A stretch of DNA of 14,880 nucleotides from Candidatus Sulfotelmatobacter sp. Lineage in GTDB: Bacteria > Acidobacteriota > Terriglobia > Terriglobales > SbA1. Both the position numbers and the translations under genes were made by a program. The notes under the pieces are model-generated. The model did no database searches, was not told the origin of the DNA, and saw only the letters and a program-made list of their open reading frames with translations. Location of the stretch: contig JASLEQ010000658.1 of the NCBI GenBank assembly GCA_030151135.1, positions 1 to 14,880 on the forward strand. Reading direction: 5' to 3'. Of this stretch, positions 7,539 through 14,880 are shown piece after piece. How positions within the stretch are numbered: the stretch's first letter is position 1; each line of letters begins with the position of its first letter.

Positions 7539-8735
7539 GTGGAGTTCTTTCATAACGTCAACATCGATTTTCTCGGGAAGAAGTGGTACTTCCTCGCCTT
7601 TTCGCTGGTGTTTAGCGTCGCCGGCCTGTTTTCCATGCTGTTCTGGCACCACATTCCGTGGGGTGTCGATTTCCGCGGCGGAACTCTTGTCTACGTGAAG
7701 TTCTCCCACACCCCCGATCTGAGAGCAGTCCGGAACGACATGGATCGAGCCGGCCTGCAGGACCCGAAAATTCAGACCTATGGTGTCGCCTCCAACAACG
7801 AGGTCCTGATTGACCTCGGTTTACGCGAAACCAGCGAAAAAGCTCTGGATCAAGGCAAAAATAAGATCATCGCAGCGCTGGAAAAGAACGCGCCCGCCGG
7901 CAAAGCCGACCTGAACAACGCCGCGTTGCTATCGATCAAGAACTATCTGATGGATAAAGACCCGATGCATCTGGGGACCGACGCGGATCCCAAGTACACC
8001 GCCCAGGCCCAGGCAATCGTAGATTTTCGGGACAAGGCGCGTGGGGGCGTCCTCAACTCTCTCGACGAATTGAAAGGTGCTCCCGGCGTGGATCCCGCGG
8101 CCGCCGCATCGCTCAATGACGGCTTCTTTTTGTCTGATTTTGGGGTTCGCAACGTTGAAATTGTCGGGCCGCAGGTAGGGAGTCAATTACGCACCCAGGC
8201 GGGTCTTGCGACGTTGTACTCGCTGCTCGGGATGCTGGTTTACCTCGGCTTCCGCTTCGAATGGATTTATGGCATCGCGGCCGTCATCACGGTGTTCCAC
8301 GATACCCTGATCACTGTAGGCGCGTTCTCACTCACGAACACCGAGATTTCGCTGACCGTCATTGCGGCCATCCTCACCCTGATTGGTTACTCTAATAACG
8401 ACACGATCGTGGTATTTGACCGCATCCGCGAAAACATTAAACTCATGCGGCGGGAGAAGCTGTCAGAAATCGTTAATCGCAGCATCAATCAGACCCTGAG
8501 TAGAACGATCTTGACAGCAGGCTTAACCTTCCTTACTGTACTTGCTCTCTTCTTGTTCGGCGGCGAGGTGCTCCGTGGCTTCAGCCTCGCCCTGGTGATT
8601 GGCATCTTAATCGGAACGTATTCTTCGATTGCCATCGCCGCACCCATCCTGGTCGCCTATCAGGACTGGCGGATCGAACGGGGAAAGCGACCGGTCGGTA
8701 TGCCGGTGGGAAAACAAGTCAGCAAGGTTAGGTAA
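7539..8735 (+). CDS. secF: Protein translocase subunit SecF with enlarged periplasmic domain
   Basis: A 398-residue SecD partner. Visible: TM1 at about 17-36, DFRGGT (44-49), and five more membrane segments between about 223 and 374, including the TM4 motif GYSNNDTIVVFDRIREN (283-299) and GFSLALVIGILIGTYSSI (347-364). It is about 75 residues longer than E. coli SecF (323). The extra sequence lies in the periplasmic part, about residues 113-200, and includes AQAIVDFRDKARGGVLNSL followed by DELKGAPGVD, which reads like a helix-hairpin-helix of the ComEA/GspK kind. The start is GTG 7539, chosen because AAGGGG lies about 9 bases upstream and the conserved NIDFLGKKW follows. The gap 8736-8917 after it has no gene that I can support. 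Confidence 0.96.
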   Translation: MEFFHNVNIDFLGKKWYFLAFSLVFSVAGLFSMLFWHHIPWGVDFRGGTLVYVKFSHTPDLRAVRNDMDRAGLQDPKIQTYGVASNNEVLIDLGLRETSEKALDQGKNKIIAALEKNAPAGKADLNNAALLSIKNYLMDKDPMHLGTDADPKYTAQAQAIVDFRDKARGGVLNSLDELKGAPGVDPAAAASLNDGFFLSDFGVRNVEIVGPQVGSQLRTQAGLATLYSLLGMLVYLGFRFEWIYGIAAVITVFHDTLITVGAFSLTNTEISLTVIAAILTLIGYSNNDTIVVFDRIRENIKLMRREKLSEIVNRSINQTLSRTILTAGLTFLTVLALFLFGGEVLRGFSLALVIGILIGTYSSIAIAAPILVAYQDWRIERGKRPVGMPVGKQVSKVR

Positions 8736-8917
8736 GAAACCCGATAGGAATCGCCCATTCATTCATTTACGCCTTCTTAGATGCGCGTTAGAAGGTTTGC
8801 TCTGCGCCACGTCGTCGATCCGGAAGACCCCTTGGCGCGCAGTCAGATTCTGGGAGCAAAGGAGATGTCGTTGGTGTCTATGTATCCGTAGGGGTCTGAA
8901 CGTTTGGGGAGAATCTC

Positions 8918-9658
8918 ATGTTTGAAGACAGCCTTATCGAGTCCGGCGGCAAGCTCAAGACAAAGCGGGGATGGACGTCCATCGTCTCGTTCATTCTGCA
9001 ATTCATGATCATTGGAGTTATGGTGCTGATTCCATTGATCTTCACCGAGGCCCTGCCGAAGACCGTAACTCTCGGGTTCCTGGTGGCTCCTCCACCACCG
9101 CCACCGCCTCCACCGCCGGCCGCAGCCCCGGTGAAGGTCGTCAAAGTCATCCAAACCGACATCGTCAATGGTGAGCTGCGCACGCCTACCAAGATTCCCA
9201 AAAAAGTGGAAATGATCAAAGAAGAGGAAGCTCCTCCCCCGGCCATGGCTTCGGCTGGAGTGGTTGGCGGCGTCCCGGGCGGCGTCCCCGGTGGTTCGAT
9301 GGGTGGCGTAATCGGCAGCGTGCTGAACTCCACTCCGGTAGCCGTTCCCAAGATTGCAACTCCGCAGCGTGTCCGCGTGTCCGCTGGTGTTACGGCAGGT
9401 TTGCTGGTTAGAAAGGTAAACCCAACGTATCCCCCGCTCGCTCGCCAGGCTCGCATTCAGGGCACCGTGATCCTGCAGGCACAGATCAGCAAGACCGGTG
9501 AGATCGAAAACCTGCAACTGGTCAGCGGTCACCCGATGCTCGCCCCGGCAGCGATCGAAGCGGTCAAGCAGTGGAAGTACCGGCCGTATTTGTTGAACGG
9601 CGAACCGGTGGAAGTCGAAACCCAGGTTCAGGTGAACTTCACCCTGGCCGGAGGCTAG
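8918..9658 (+). CDS. tonB: TonB energy-transducer protein
   Basis: A 246-residue protein linking the ExbB-ExbD proton motor to outer-membrane TonB-dependent receptors. Layout: a cytoplasmic N-terminus of about 20 residues, transmembrane anchor about 21-43, a run of 10 prolines (58-67), a linker with KIPKKVEMIKEEE, a Gly/Val/Pro-rich stretch (VVGGVPGGVPGG, 115-126), and a C-terminal TonB domain (about 165-244) with NPTYPPLARQARIQGTV and AVKQWKYRP. The membrane anchor has no histidine, unlike E. coli TonB, whose His20 is needed. GGGGAGA (8906-8912) supports ATG 8918. The upstream gap shows no clear promoter. It heads the tonB-exbB-exbD-exbD-TPR group. Confidence 0.93.
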   Translation: MFEDSLIESGGKLKTKRGWTSIVSFILQFMIIGVMVLIPLIFTEALPKTVTLGFLVAPPPPPPPPPPAAAPVKVVKVIQTDIVNGELRTPTKIPKKVEMIKEEEAPPPAMASAGVVGGVPGGVPGGSMGGVIGSVLNSTPVAVPKIATPQRVRVSAGVTAGLLVRKVNPTYPPLARQARIQGTVILQAQISKTGEIENLQLVSGHPMLAPAAIEAVKQWKYRPYLLNGEPVEVETQVQVNFTLAGG

Positions 9659-9732
9659 ACCTCATCCTGTGGGCGCGCATGCGCCACGCGACCGGTTCGA
9701 TGGTTTTCGCCCTCCCCGTCTCCTTCACAATT

Positions 9733-9778
9733 GGTGACGGGTGGGGGCTCCAAGTGAGCCGGACTCACCGGTCTTTTC
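9733..9778 (+). terminator. Branched hairpin with T-rich tail after tonB (partial terminator candidate)
   Basis: GGTGA (9733-9737) can pair with TCACC (9765-9769), enclosing GGCTC-CAAGT-GAGCC (9746-9760). The sequence then runs into GGTCTTTTCTC. An alternative pairing GTGAG-CCGGA-CTCAC (9754-9768) competes. The tonB-exbB gap (9659-9920) holds no gene; this structure may reduce read-through or protect the tonB message. Confidence 0.35.
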
Positions 9779-9920
9779 TCATACCGTGGAGTTCGAGCCG
9801 TGCGGCGTAAGCTGCACGCCCGCAGGCTTTTCGATTCCCAGCCAGCGGTAGAACTGCAAAGCGCATCAAAGGTTCCTAGTAACAAACAGGTAAAGAGTTC
9901 CGAGGAGGGAAAAGCAACTC

Positions 9921-10682
9921 ATGTTTGCACTTCACGTAGCAGGCGTTTTCCATCACATTCCTGCCGCAGCTACCTGGATCGTCCAGGAAGGTGGCGGCAC
10001 TCTGGCAACCGATCCATTGGGCTTGTGGAAAGCTATGGGCTGGGTTGCGCGAACCGTCGTGATCATCCTGTTCATCATGTCAGGCTGGTCGATTGGCGTC
10101 ATGATCGATCGCTGGCTGGCCTATAGCGCGGCTCGCAAGCAGTCGCGTGCATTTGCTCCCGCCGTAGCGGGCGCACTGCGCGATGGCCGCATCGACGAAG
10201 CCATCAAGGTTGCCGAGCGCAACAAGAAGAGCCACCTGGCCAAGGTCGTCACCGCTGGCCTCATGGAGTTCAAAGCCCACCAGGATAGCCCCGGCGCCAT
10301 CCCTGGAGAGACCATCGAAGCTTCCAAGCGCGCTCTGGAGCGCACCGAAGCAATCGTTCACGCGGAACTGAAGCGCGGATTGGGCGGCCTCGCCACCATC
10401 GGTTCCACCGCTCCGTTCGTCGGACTGTTTGGAACGGTGATGGGCATTTTGAACGCCTTCATCGGCATCAACAACTCGAAGGCCACCGGTCTGGCCGCCG
10501 TCGCTGGCGGTATCGCCGAAGCCCTCGTCACAACCGCTATCGGGTTGCTCGTCGCCATCCCGGCCGTCATGATGTTCAACTATCTGACCGGTCGTGTGGA
10601 AGCGTTCGACGTCGAGATGGATAACTCCTCGAGCGAACTGATCGACTACTTCCTGAAGAAGCGCGGCGACGTCAGACGGTAA
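9921..10682 (+). CDS. exbB: MotA/TolQ/ExbB proton-channel family protein (ExbB)
   Basis: A 253-residue inner-membrane motor subunit. Three membrane segments: about 42-62 (VARTVVIILFIMSGWSIGVM), about 157-180 (LATIGSTAPFVGLFGTVMGIL), and about 194-221, where AGGIAEALVTTAIGLLVAIPAV is the family signature. Between the first two lies a cytoplasmic helical region with ALERTEAIVHAELKRGL. The N-terminal 40 residues are poorly conserved in type and may be a loose signal or periplasmic tail. ATG 9921 is supported by GAGGAGGG (9902-9909) at 11 bases. The protein forms pentamers around ExbD; two exbD genes follow. It could equally be called TolQ, but the tonB and exbD neighbours favour ExbB. Confidence 0.93.
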   Translation: MFALHVAGVFHHIPAAATWIVQEGGGTLATDPLGLWKAMGWVARTVVIILFIMSGWSIGVMIDRWLAYSAARKQSRAFAPAVAGALRDGRIDEAIKVAERNKKSHLAKVVTAGLMEFKAHQDSPGAIPGETIEASKRALERTEAIVHAELKRGLGGLATIGSTAPFVGLFGTVMGILNAFIGINNSKATGLAAVAGGIAEALVTTAIGLLVAIPAVMMFNYLTGRVEAFDVEMDNSSSELIDYFLKKRGDVRR

Positions 10683-10729
10683 CGCCCGCCGTCAGGCCGC
10701 GACGTCCGATCTCGCACTGAGTTGCTGGT

Positions 10730-10755
10730 CCGGCGCTGGTCAATTCCAGCGCCGG
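10730..10755 (+). other. Strong hairpin between exbB and exbD1
   Basis: CCGGCGCTGG (10730-10739) and CCAGCGCCGG (10746-10755) form a perfect 10-base-pair GC-rich stem with loop TCAATT. CCCTTCCC follows rather than a T-run, so a Rho-independent terminator is unlikely. It may be an RNA-stability boundary that keeps ExbB above ExbD levels. Confidence 0.6.
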
Positions 10756-10817
10756 CCCTTCCCGACTGAAAGCGATTCCGGGCGGTCCGGCTACAGAAGG
10801 ACGGGAGACATCAAGCT

Positions 10818-11294
10818 ATGGCATTAGCGAAGAGAAATGAAGGAGCAAAGGTCAGTTCAGAAATCAACGTCACTCCCATGGTGGACGTGATGCTGGTCCT
10901 GCTGATCATCTTCATGGTGGTCACGCCCATGCTGCAAAAAGGTATCAGCGTGGACATGGCCAAAGTGAACAACCCGGAGCAGATGCCCGACGCGGACAAG
11001 GAAGACGCTCTTCTGGTCTCCATTACGCGGAACGGCGAGGTTTTCTTCGGCAGCGAGAAGATCACAGTCGATAATCTGACTACCAAAGTCAAAGACCGCC
11101 TTGCCAACAGGCCCGATAAACGCGTCTACGTCAAGGCTGACATGCGGGCCCGTTTCGGAAGCGTGGTTCAGGTGGTCGATTCTGTGCGCGCCGCCGGAGT
11201 AGACGATCTTGGTCTGCTGACCGATCAACGGAAAACATCTCCGACCACCCCACCGCCAACCGGAGCAACAGGGCAGGGGCAGGCAGGGCAATAG
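10818..11294 (+). CDS. exbD: Biopolymer transport protein ExbD (first copy)
   Basis: A 158-residue single-span protein of the proton motor. Cytoplasmic head of about 15 residues, then INVTPMVDVMLVLLIIFMVV (16-35), where Asp23 is the expected proton-carrying residue. A periplasmic domain follows with ITRNGEVFFGSEKIT, KRVYVKADMRARFGSVVQVVD and AGVDDLGLLTDQ. The C-terminus ends in a low-complexity tail rich in Thr, Pro, Gly and Gln (residues about 140-158) not found in the second copy. GGGAG (10803-10807) supports the ATG. The stop TAG at 11292-11294 overlaps the Shine-Dalgarno of the second exbD, so the two are tightly coupled. Confidence 0.94.
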   Translation: MALAKRNEGAKVSSEINVTPMVDVMLVLLIIFMVVTPMLQKGISVDMAKVNNPEQMPDADKEDALLVSITRNGEVFFGSEKITVDNLTTKVKDRLANRPDKRVYVKADMRARFGSVVQVVDSVRAAGVDDLGLLTDQRKTSPTTPPPTGATGQGQAGQ

Positions 11295-11306
11295 AGGAGA
11301 GCTATC

Positions 11307-11747
11307 ATGGGAATGTCAGTTGGCCCGAGCGGAGGCCAGAGTGCCAATATTAACGTCACGCCGCTCATCGATGTGCTGCTGGTGCTGTTGATCATCTTCA
11401 TGGTGATCTCCCCGGTGACTCCAAAAGGTCTGGATGCACTGGTTCCCCAGCCGCCACCGCCGAATGCGCCGAAAAACAATACTCCTGACCGCACCATCGT
11501 CGTTCAACTGATCGACCGTGGCCCCGGACAGGAACCTGGCGTCAAGATCAACAACGAAGATGCCACCTGGGACAACCTGCAGGGACGTCTCACCGACATC
11601 TACAAACAACGCGCGGAAAAAGTGATGTTCGTCAAGGGAGACGATGCAATCCCCTTCGTCAACGTCGCCAACGTGATTGACATTGCCCACGCCTCTGGCG
11701 TCGACAAAGTCGGTCTGATTACCGCGAAGATCGAAGCGGGCGGCTAG
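11307..11747 (+). CDS. exbD: Biopolymer transport protein ExbD (second copy)
   Basis: 146 residues. The same plan as its neighbour: INVTPLIDVLLVLLIIFMVI at 15-34 with Asp22 in the membrane, then a proline-rich linker (PQPPPPNAP, 48-56) and a periplasmic domain with RTIVVQLIDR, EKVMFVKGDDAIPFVNVANVID and SGVDKVGLITAKIE. It is a paralogue from an old duplication: the membrane motif is nearly identical but the periplasmic parts differ, so the two may form heterodimers inside one ExbB pentamer. GAGGAG (11294-11299) lies 7 bases before the ATG. Confidence 0.94.
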   Translation: MGMSVGPSGGQSANINVTPLIDVLLVLLIIFMVISPVTPKGLDALVPQPPPPNAPKNNTPDRTIVVQLIDRGPGQEPGVKINNEDATWDNLQGRLTDIYKQRAEKVMFVKGDDAIPFVNVANVIDIAHASGVDKVGLITAKIEAGG

Positions 11748-11798
11748 ACCGCTCGTCCTGTTCGGCCCGGAGTTGTTCGATTCTTCACTCGGCCCATG

Positions 11799-11823
11799 GC
11801 ACGGAAGCTTCCCGCTTCCGTGC
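11799..11823 (+). other. Strong hairpin between exbD2 and the TPR lipoprotein gene
   Basis: GCACGGAAGC (11799-11808), loop TTCCC, GCTTCCGTGC (11814-11823): a perfect 10-base-pair stem with no T-run after it. Placement and size resemble the hairpin between exbB and exbD1. It lies in the 147-base untranslated gap before the lipoprotein start. Confidence 0.55.
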
Positions 11824-11894
11824 TCACAAGGGTCCGCTTGTCAAACCGGTGTCTCTGGGCCTACGATGCTGTGGCGAGGGAGACTTATACCGCA

Positions 11895-12740
11895 ATGAAT
11901 AAAACTTTTAAACTGCTGACATTGACGGCAGTAGTGCTGGCCCTTTTCTCCTCTGTGGGATGCGACAAGCTCAAGGCCCGCGACCAGCTCAACAAGGGCG
12001 TCAAGGCCTACAAAGACAACCACTACGAGCAGGCGATCGATCACTTCCAGCAGGCCGTTCAGCTGGATCCCGCCCTCATCAATGCTCGTATGTATCTGGC
12101 GACGGCCTTCGTTTCCCAATACATTCCGGGCGTCGATTCTCCGGACAACCTCCGTACCGCTCAACAAGCTATCGACGAATACCAGAAAGTCATCGACATG
12201 AATCCGTCGCGCGACCAGAAGGTCAATAGCGCGAAGGGTATCGCTTACCTTTACCTCAACATGAAAAAGTGGGACGACGCCAAGAAGTACTACCGCATGG
12301 CGTCTGACCTCGATCCGAACGATCCCGAACCGTACTATTCCGTCGGCGTGATCGATTGGACCGCATGCTACCAGCCTCGCATGGAAGAGCGTGCCAAGCT
12401 GGGCATGAAGCCCGAAGAGCACCTTAGTGCCAAGAACAAAGACCAGAAAAAGGCCTGCGAGGAATTGAAGACCAAGAACTCGCCCTACATCCAGGAAGGC
12501 ATTGATAGCCTGAACAAGGCTATTCAACTGCGTCCGGACTACGATGACGCGATGGCCTACATGAACCTTATGTATCGCGAACGCGCCGACGTGGAGTGCG
12601 ATGACGATGCGGCTCGCGCCGAAGACTTGAAGACCGCCGACCACTGGGTCGACGAAACGCTTCGGGTCAAGAAGGCGAAAGCCGAAAAAGCCGCGCAGAA
12701 CCAGTCGGGTGGCATCACCGTCGACAATCAGGGCAAATAA
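11895..12740 (+). CDS. TPR-repeat lipoprotein
   Basis: A 281-residue protein with an N-terminal lipoprotein-type signal: MNKTFK, a hydrophobic core, then SSVGC with the lipidated cysteine at 23. The -3 residue is Ser rather than Leu, so the lipobox is imperfect. Asp at +2 would mean inner-membrane retention under E. coli Lol rules, which may not apply here. Tetratricopeptide repeats follow: about 28-61 (LNKGVKAYKDNHYEQAIDHF), 85-104, 112-143 and 198-230. The C-terminus is charged and Lys/Ala-rich. ATG 11895 is preferred over the longer frame from 11796 because it starts the signal peptide and has GAGGGAGA (11876-11883) 11 bases upstream. It probably scaffolds an envelope complex with the TonB-ExbBD motor; the function is otherwise unknown. 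Confidence 0.88.
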   Translation: MNKTFKLLTLTAVVLALFSSVGCDKLKARDQLNKGVKAYKDNHYEQAIDHFQQAVQLDPALINARMYLATAFVSQYIPGVDSPDNLRTAQQAIDEYQKVIDMNPSRDQKVNSAKGIAYLYLNMKKWDDAKKYYRMASDLDPNDPEPYYSVGVIDWTACYQPRMEERAKLGMKPEEHLSAKNKDQKKACEELKTKNSPYIQEGIDSLNKAIQLRPDYDDAMAYMNLMYRERADVECDDDAARAEDLKTADHWVDETLRVKKAKAEKAAQNQSGGITVDNQGK

Positions 12741-12763
12741 TCCCGCACTTCGCGAGAGATCAG

Positions 12764-12790
12764 GCCTTCCACTCCGGTGGAAGGCTTTTT
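12764..12790 (+). terminator. Intrinsic terminator of the tonB-exb-TPR group
   Basis: GCCTTCCAC (12764-12772), loop TCCG, GTGGAAGGC (12777-12785) and five Ts (12786-12790), starting 23 bases after the TPR stop. This is the clearest terminator in the window. It works in the plus direction only; the opposite strand has no T-run after the stem, although a convergent gene ends at 12806. Confidence 0.9.
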
Positions 12791-12805
12791 CATTTCCCGC
12801 GAAGC

Positions 12806-14383
12806 TCATTCTTTGCTGTATAGCCGGACTTCCACCTTCGCGAATTGCCAGTGCTGCATCTTCGGGAACATCTGCGGCATGACCTGTGACAGCATCACAG
12901 TGGTCGCATCCGGTTTCTCCGCAGTCCCGTTATTCATGAGCATCAGCCAGACTCGCGAATACGGGAGCAGTCTGCTCGATAGAAGATCGCCGGTAGGTTT
13001 TCCCGTAAAATCGCGGTAACCGAGTCCCGGGCCGTGATTCGGAAACACAATTTCCGGCCCGAAATTGCCCTCAAACTTCGGGCTCGCCGTGTTTTGCTTC
13101 AGCCGCGAAGAACGCACAAACTCGTAGGGAATGCGGGTCTCGGCGATGTGAAAAATGATGGCATCGCCAGAACCCGCGTGGTCCAGAATGAAGCCGGCCG
13201 CCGCCACGGAAGCGTCGCGCTCGTTGTCGAAATCGTGCGAATACACATAAGGAACGAATCGCGACGATAGCAGCAGGACAATCGCCGTCAGGACCGCGGC
13301 CAGCCACACCGGGCGCACGCTCCCCAGTCCTGCTGCCGTGAGCAGCAAAAGCGCCGGCAAACAGAAAATCATGTATCGAGGCAGGAACACCGGACGCGCA
13401 AACGATAGCAGAACCGTCAGCACAATCGGCAACAGCAGCCAGATGCAAACAAACTGCACGCGCCATTGACCCCACGTCCGCGAGCGTTGCAGCAGGCGTT
13501 TTCCCACCGGAAGCAGCGCCAGGACGCAAGCGAGCACATAGAGCCAAGGCCACCCATTCGTGATATCTGTCAGGAACCGGATCAAATCGCCGAGTCCCGG
13601 CCGCTTGATCCATTTGATCGGTCCTGCTCCCGTCTTCGCCACAAAGATCACGAGCGGTGCGACCGCTGCCGCAATTACCTTCCAGCTTTTCTGCAGCTCC
13701 ACTGCATGCAGGGTCCAGGAGGAATCGGCGCGCTCCGCGTCTGGATCGTCGATCTTGGAATCCGCAATGCATCGCAGGGCAAGCCACTGCGCCGCGATGA
13801 GCAGCAGGCCATAGAAATGCGCATAGACCATCAGGATCGTCGCCAGCAGGTACGCCCGCCGTCCACGCGTCGACGGTCGTTTCAGAAACGCAACCAGGAA
13901 CCCTGACGACAGGGTCGCCAGCAGCGCGAACAGAGCGTAACTGCGCGCTTCCTGCGCATACCGGATCTCGTAGCCATTCAGAGCGCACAACCCGGCGGCA
14001 ATGAACCCCGTGCGCCGGTCATAGAGGACGCTTCCAACCCAATACACTGCCGCGATGCTTGCCGCTGAAAATACCGCGGAGAGACTTCGAATCAACAACG
14101 GGGTTTGTCCCACATGCAGCCAGGCCCGCAGCATCACGTAATAGAGCGACATATTCGCTTCGCGCCACCACAGCAGGTGCAGAAAATTCGGCCAGCTCAC
14201 CCGCGCGACTTCAACGCTGAAAGCTTCATCGAACCAGAACGGCTTGTAGGCAATGTAGAAGAGGCGAGTAACAAGTCCGGCGGCCACCAGCGCGATCACC
14301 GCCAACCATCTCGCGTTTCTTATGAGGTCTGTGTCTCTTGATGCGGGCTCTGCGTCTGGATTGGCATCGAGGAATGGTGGCAT
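12806..14383 (-). CDS. GT39/PMT-type polytopic membrane glycosyltransferase
   Basis: 525 residues. Likely transfers a sugar from a polyprenyl-phosphate donor to a lipid, glycan or protein at the outer face of the inner membrane. Seen: TM1 at about 26-46, then [10 protein letters not shown] (47-56) with the Asp-Glu pair (52-53) typical of the first loop of PMT/ArnT-like enzymes. [11 protein letters not shown] (141-151) follows, then about nine further hydrophobic segments up to residue 375 and a C-terminal soluble domain of about 145 residues. The acceptor cannot be told. The gene is convergent with the TPR lipoprotein gene and divergent from the biotin carboxylase gene, so it is a single-gene unit. 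ATG 14383 gives a hydrophilic 25-residue lead; the Shine-Dalgarno is poor (AGGG too close), so a start slightly downstream is possible. Confidence 0.85.
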   Translation of the reverse strand: MPPFLDANPDAEPASRDTDLIRNARWLAVIALVAAGLVTRLFYIAYKPFWFDEAFSVEVARVSWPNFLHLLWWREANMSLYYVMLRAWLHVGQTPLLIRSLSAVFSAASIAAVYWVGSVLYDRRTGFIAAGLCALNGYEIRYAQEARSYALFALLATLSSGFLVAFLKRPSTRGRRAYLLATILMVYAHFYGLLLIAAQWLALRCIADSKIDDPDAERADSSWTLHAVELQKSWKVIAAAVAPLVIFVAKTGAGPIKWIKRPGLGDLIRFLTDITNGWPWLYVLACVLALLPVGKRLLQRSRTWGQWRVQFVCIWLLLPIVLTVLLSFARPVFLPRYMIFCLPALLLLTAAGLGSVRPVWLAAVLTAIVLLLSSRFVPYVYSHDFDNERDASVAAAGFILDHAGSGDAIIFHIAETRIPYEFVRSSRLKQNTASPKFEGNFGPEIVFPNHGPGLGYRDFTGKPTGDLLSSRLLPYSRVWLMLMNNGTAEKPDATTVMLSQVMPQMFPKMQHWQFAKVEVRLYSKE

Positions 14384-14539
14384 GCCCTGGATTTACCCGC
14401 GCCGAAGCTTTCCGATCATACTATGTCCCACTACCGGCATCGGCATTCGCGCTCGCCGTCGCGGCCTATCAACGCTCACGCCTGTCGATTGTCCAGTACA
14501 ATATCCGGTTTGATCCCGAATCACGGGAATCTCAGGCAT

Positions 14540-14880
14540 ATGTTCAAGAAGATCCTGATCGCGAATCGCGGAGAAATTGCCGTCCGGGTGATTCGCGCCT
14601 GTCACGAAATGGGTATTGCGGCCGTCGCGGTGTACTCCGAAGTGGATCGCGCCTCATTGCATGTGCGCAAATCCGACGAGGCGTACCCCATCGGTCCGGC
14701 CGCGGCGAAAGAGTCTTACCTGAATATCGACAAGATTCTTGACGTCGCCAAACGCTCCGGCGCCGACGCCATCCATCCGGGATACGGCTTTCTCTCTGAA
14801 AACGCCAGGTTCGCGCGCGCTTGCGCCGAGGCTGGCGTCAAGTTCATCGGCCCGACCGCTGCCTCCATGGACGCCATGGG
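14540..14880 (+). CDS. accC: Biotin carboxylase, N-terminal 113 residues (acetyl-CoA carboxylase type or related acyl-CoA carboxylase)
   Basis: Opens with [20 protein letters not shown] (1-20) and continues through [21 protein letters not shown] and the hallmark [10 protein letters not shown] (79-88), the N-terminal fold of the ATP-grasp biotin carboxylases, which carboxylate biotin using ATP and bicarbonate. It runs off the right edge. Whether it is stand-alone AccC (about 450 residues) or a longer acyl-CoA or pyruvate carboxylase alpha subunit cannot be seen. No accB gene precedes it; the upstream neighbour is a divergent glycosyltransferase gene across a 156-base gap. A TACAAT box at 14497-14502 may be its -10, with no good -35 visible. 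The Shine-Dalgarno is weak. Confidence 0.9.
   Translation, partial: MFKKILIANRGEIAVRVIRACHEMGIAAVAVYSEVDRASLHVRKSDEAYPIGPAAAKESYLNIDKILDVAKRSGADAIHPGYGFLSENARFARACAEAGVKFIGPTAASMDAM

Noticed and set aside
8736..8917. Gap between secF and tonB as a small gene or riboswitch
   Set aside because: The only frame crossing it (8629-8925) overlaps secF in another frame and has no domain. The one hairpin seen (8772-8777 with 8790-8795) is short and has a 12-base loop.
9088..9117. Run of proline codons as a tandem DNA repeat or slippage site
   Set aside because: Proline-rich linkers are normal in TonB; codons vary between CCA, CCG and CCT, so it is a protein feature rather than a simple DNA repeat.
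11796..11894. Longer N-terminus for the TPR protein from ATG 11796
   Set aside because: It would bury the lipoprotein signal and overlaps the 11799-11823 hairpin; ATG 11895 has a Shine-Dalgarno and starts the signal peptide.
11841..12809. 322-residue antisense frame opposite the TPR lipoprotein
   Set aside because: It runs across the terminator and mirrors the TPR gene; its composition is that of a reverse-complement shadow.

Overview
The window looks like a chromosomal housekeeping segment from an Acidobacteriota-type soil bacterium (Koribacter/Terriglobia-like). This is judged from moderately high GC, the gene order tgt-yajC-secD-secF followed by tonB-exbB-exbD-exbD-TPR lipoprotein, the protein flavour, and gaps filled with small inverted repeats built from GAAACCCGAAACT or ATTGAGCGATTGA units. 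The taxonomic call is inference. No tRNA, rRNA, CRISPR array, transposase or phage gene was seen.

Layout. (1) 1-1246, minus strand: the N-terminal two thirds of mnmG, cut by the left edge. (2) 1463-3969, plus strand: a compact four-gene group behind a good promoter at 1401-1429. It holds a CADD-family heme-oxygenase-like diiron protein (probable p-aminobenzoate supply), an FlK-type hotdog thioesterase, an isocitrate lyase/PEP mutase superfamily enzyme, and a YfcE/MJ0936-type phosphodiesterase with no ordinary start codon. (3) 4063-8735: tgt, yajC, secD, secF, the widespread queuosine-plus-Sec-accessory cluster. (4) 8918-12740: tonB, exbB, exbD1, exbD2 and a TPR lipoprotein, a complete proton-driven energy-transduction set closed by a clear intrinsic terminator at 12764-12790. 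(5) 12806-14383, minus strand: a GT39/PMT-type membrane glycosyltransferase. (6) 14540 to the right edge: the start of a biotin carboxylase.

How the parts work together. MnmG and Tgt both modify the tRNA wobble base. YajC-SecD-SecF uses the proton gradient to help proteins leave the Sec channel. TonB-ExbB-ExbD uses the same gradient to drive outer-membrane transport, so the envelope genes form one neighbourhood.

The most unusual signal is in the repeats. Both tRNA-modification genes (mnmG at about 803-859, tgt at about 4618-4707) carry in-frame extra segments of palindromic, repeat-like DNA. The tgt segment shares two exact 13-mers with the inverted repeat between yajC and secD. Catalytic-residue offsets against the well-studied homologues, from remembered numbering, give net insertions of about 16 (MnmG) and 30 (Tgt) residues at these places. 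This suggests small palindromic elements that enter genes and are tolerated as surface loops, much like Rickettsia palindromic elements. Other points of interest are the CADD-like enzyme with conserved sacrificial Tyr and Lys positions behind a Crp/Fnr-like palindrome, a helix-hairpin-helix-like insert in SecF, and strong hairpins without U-tracts between the exb genes.
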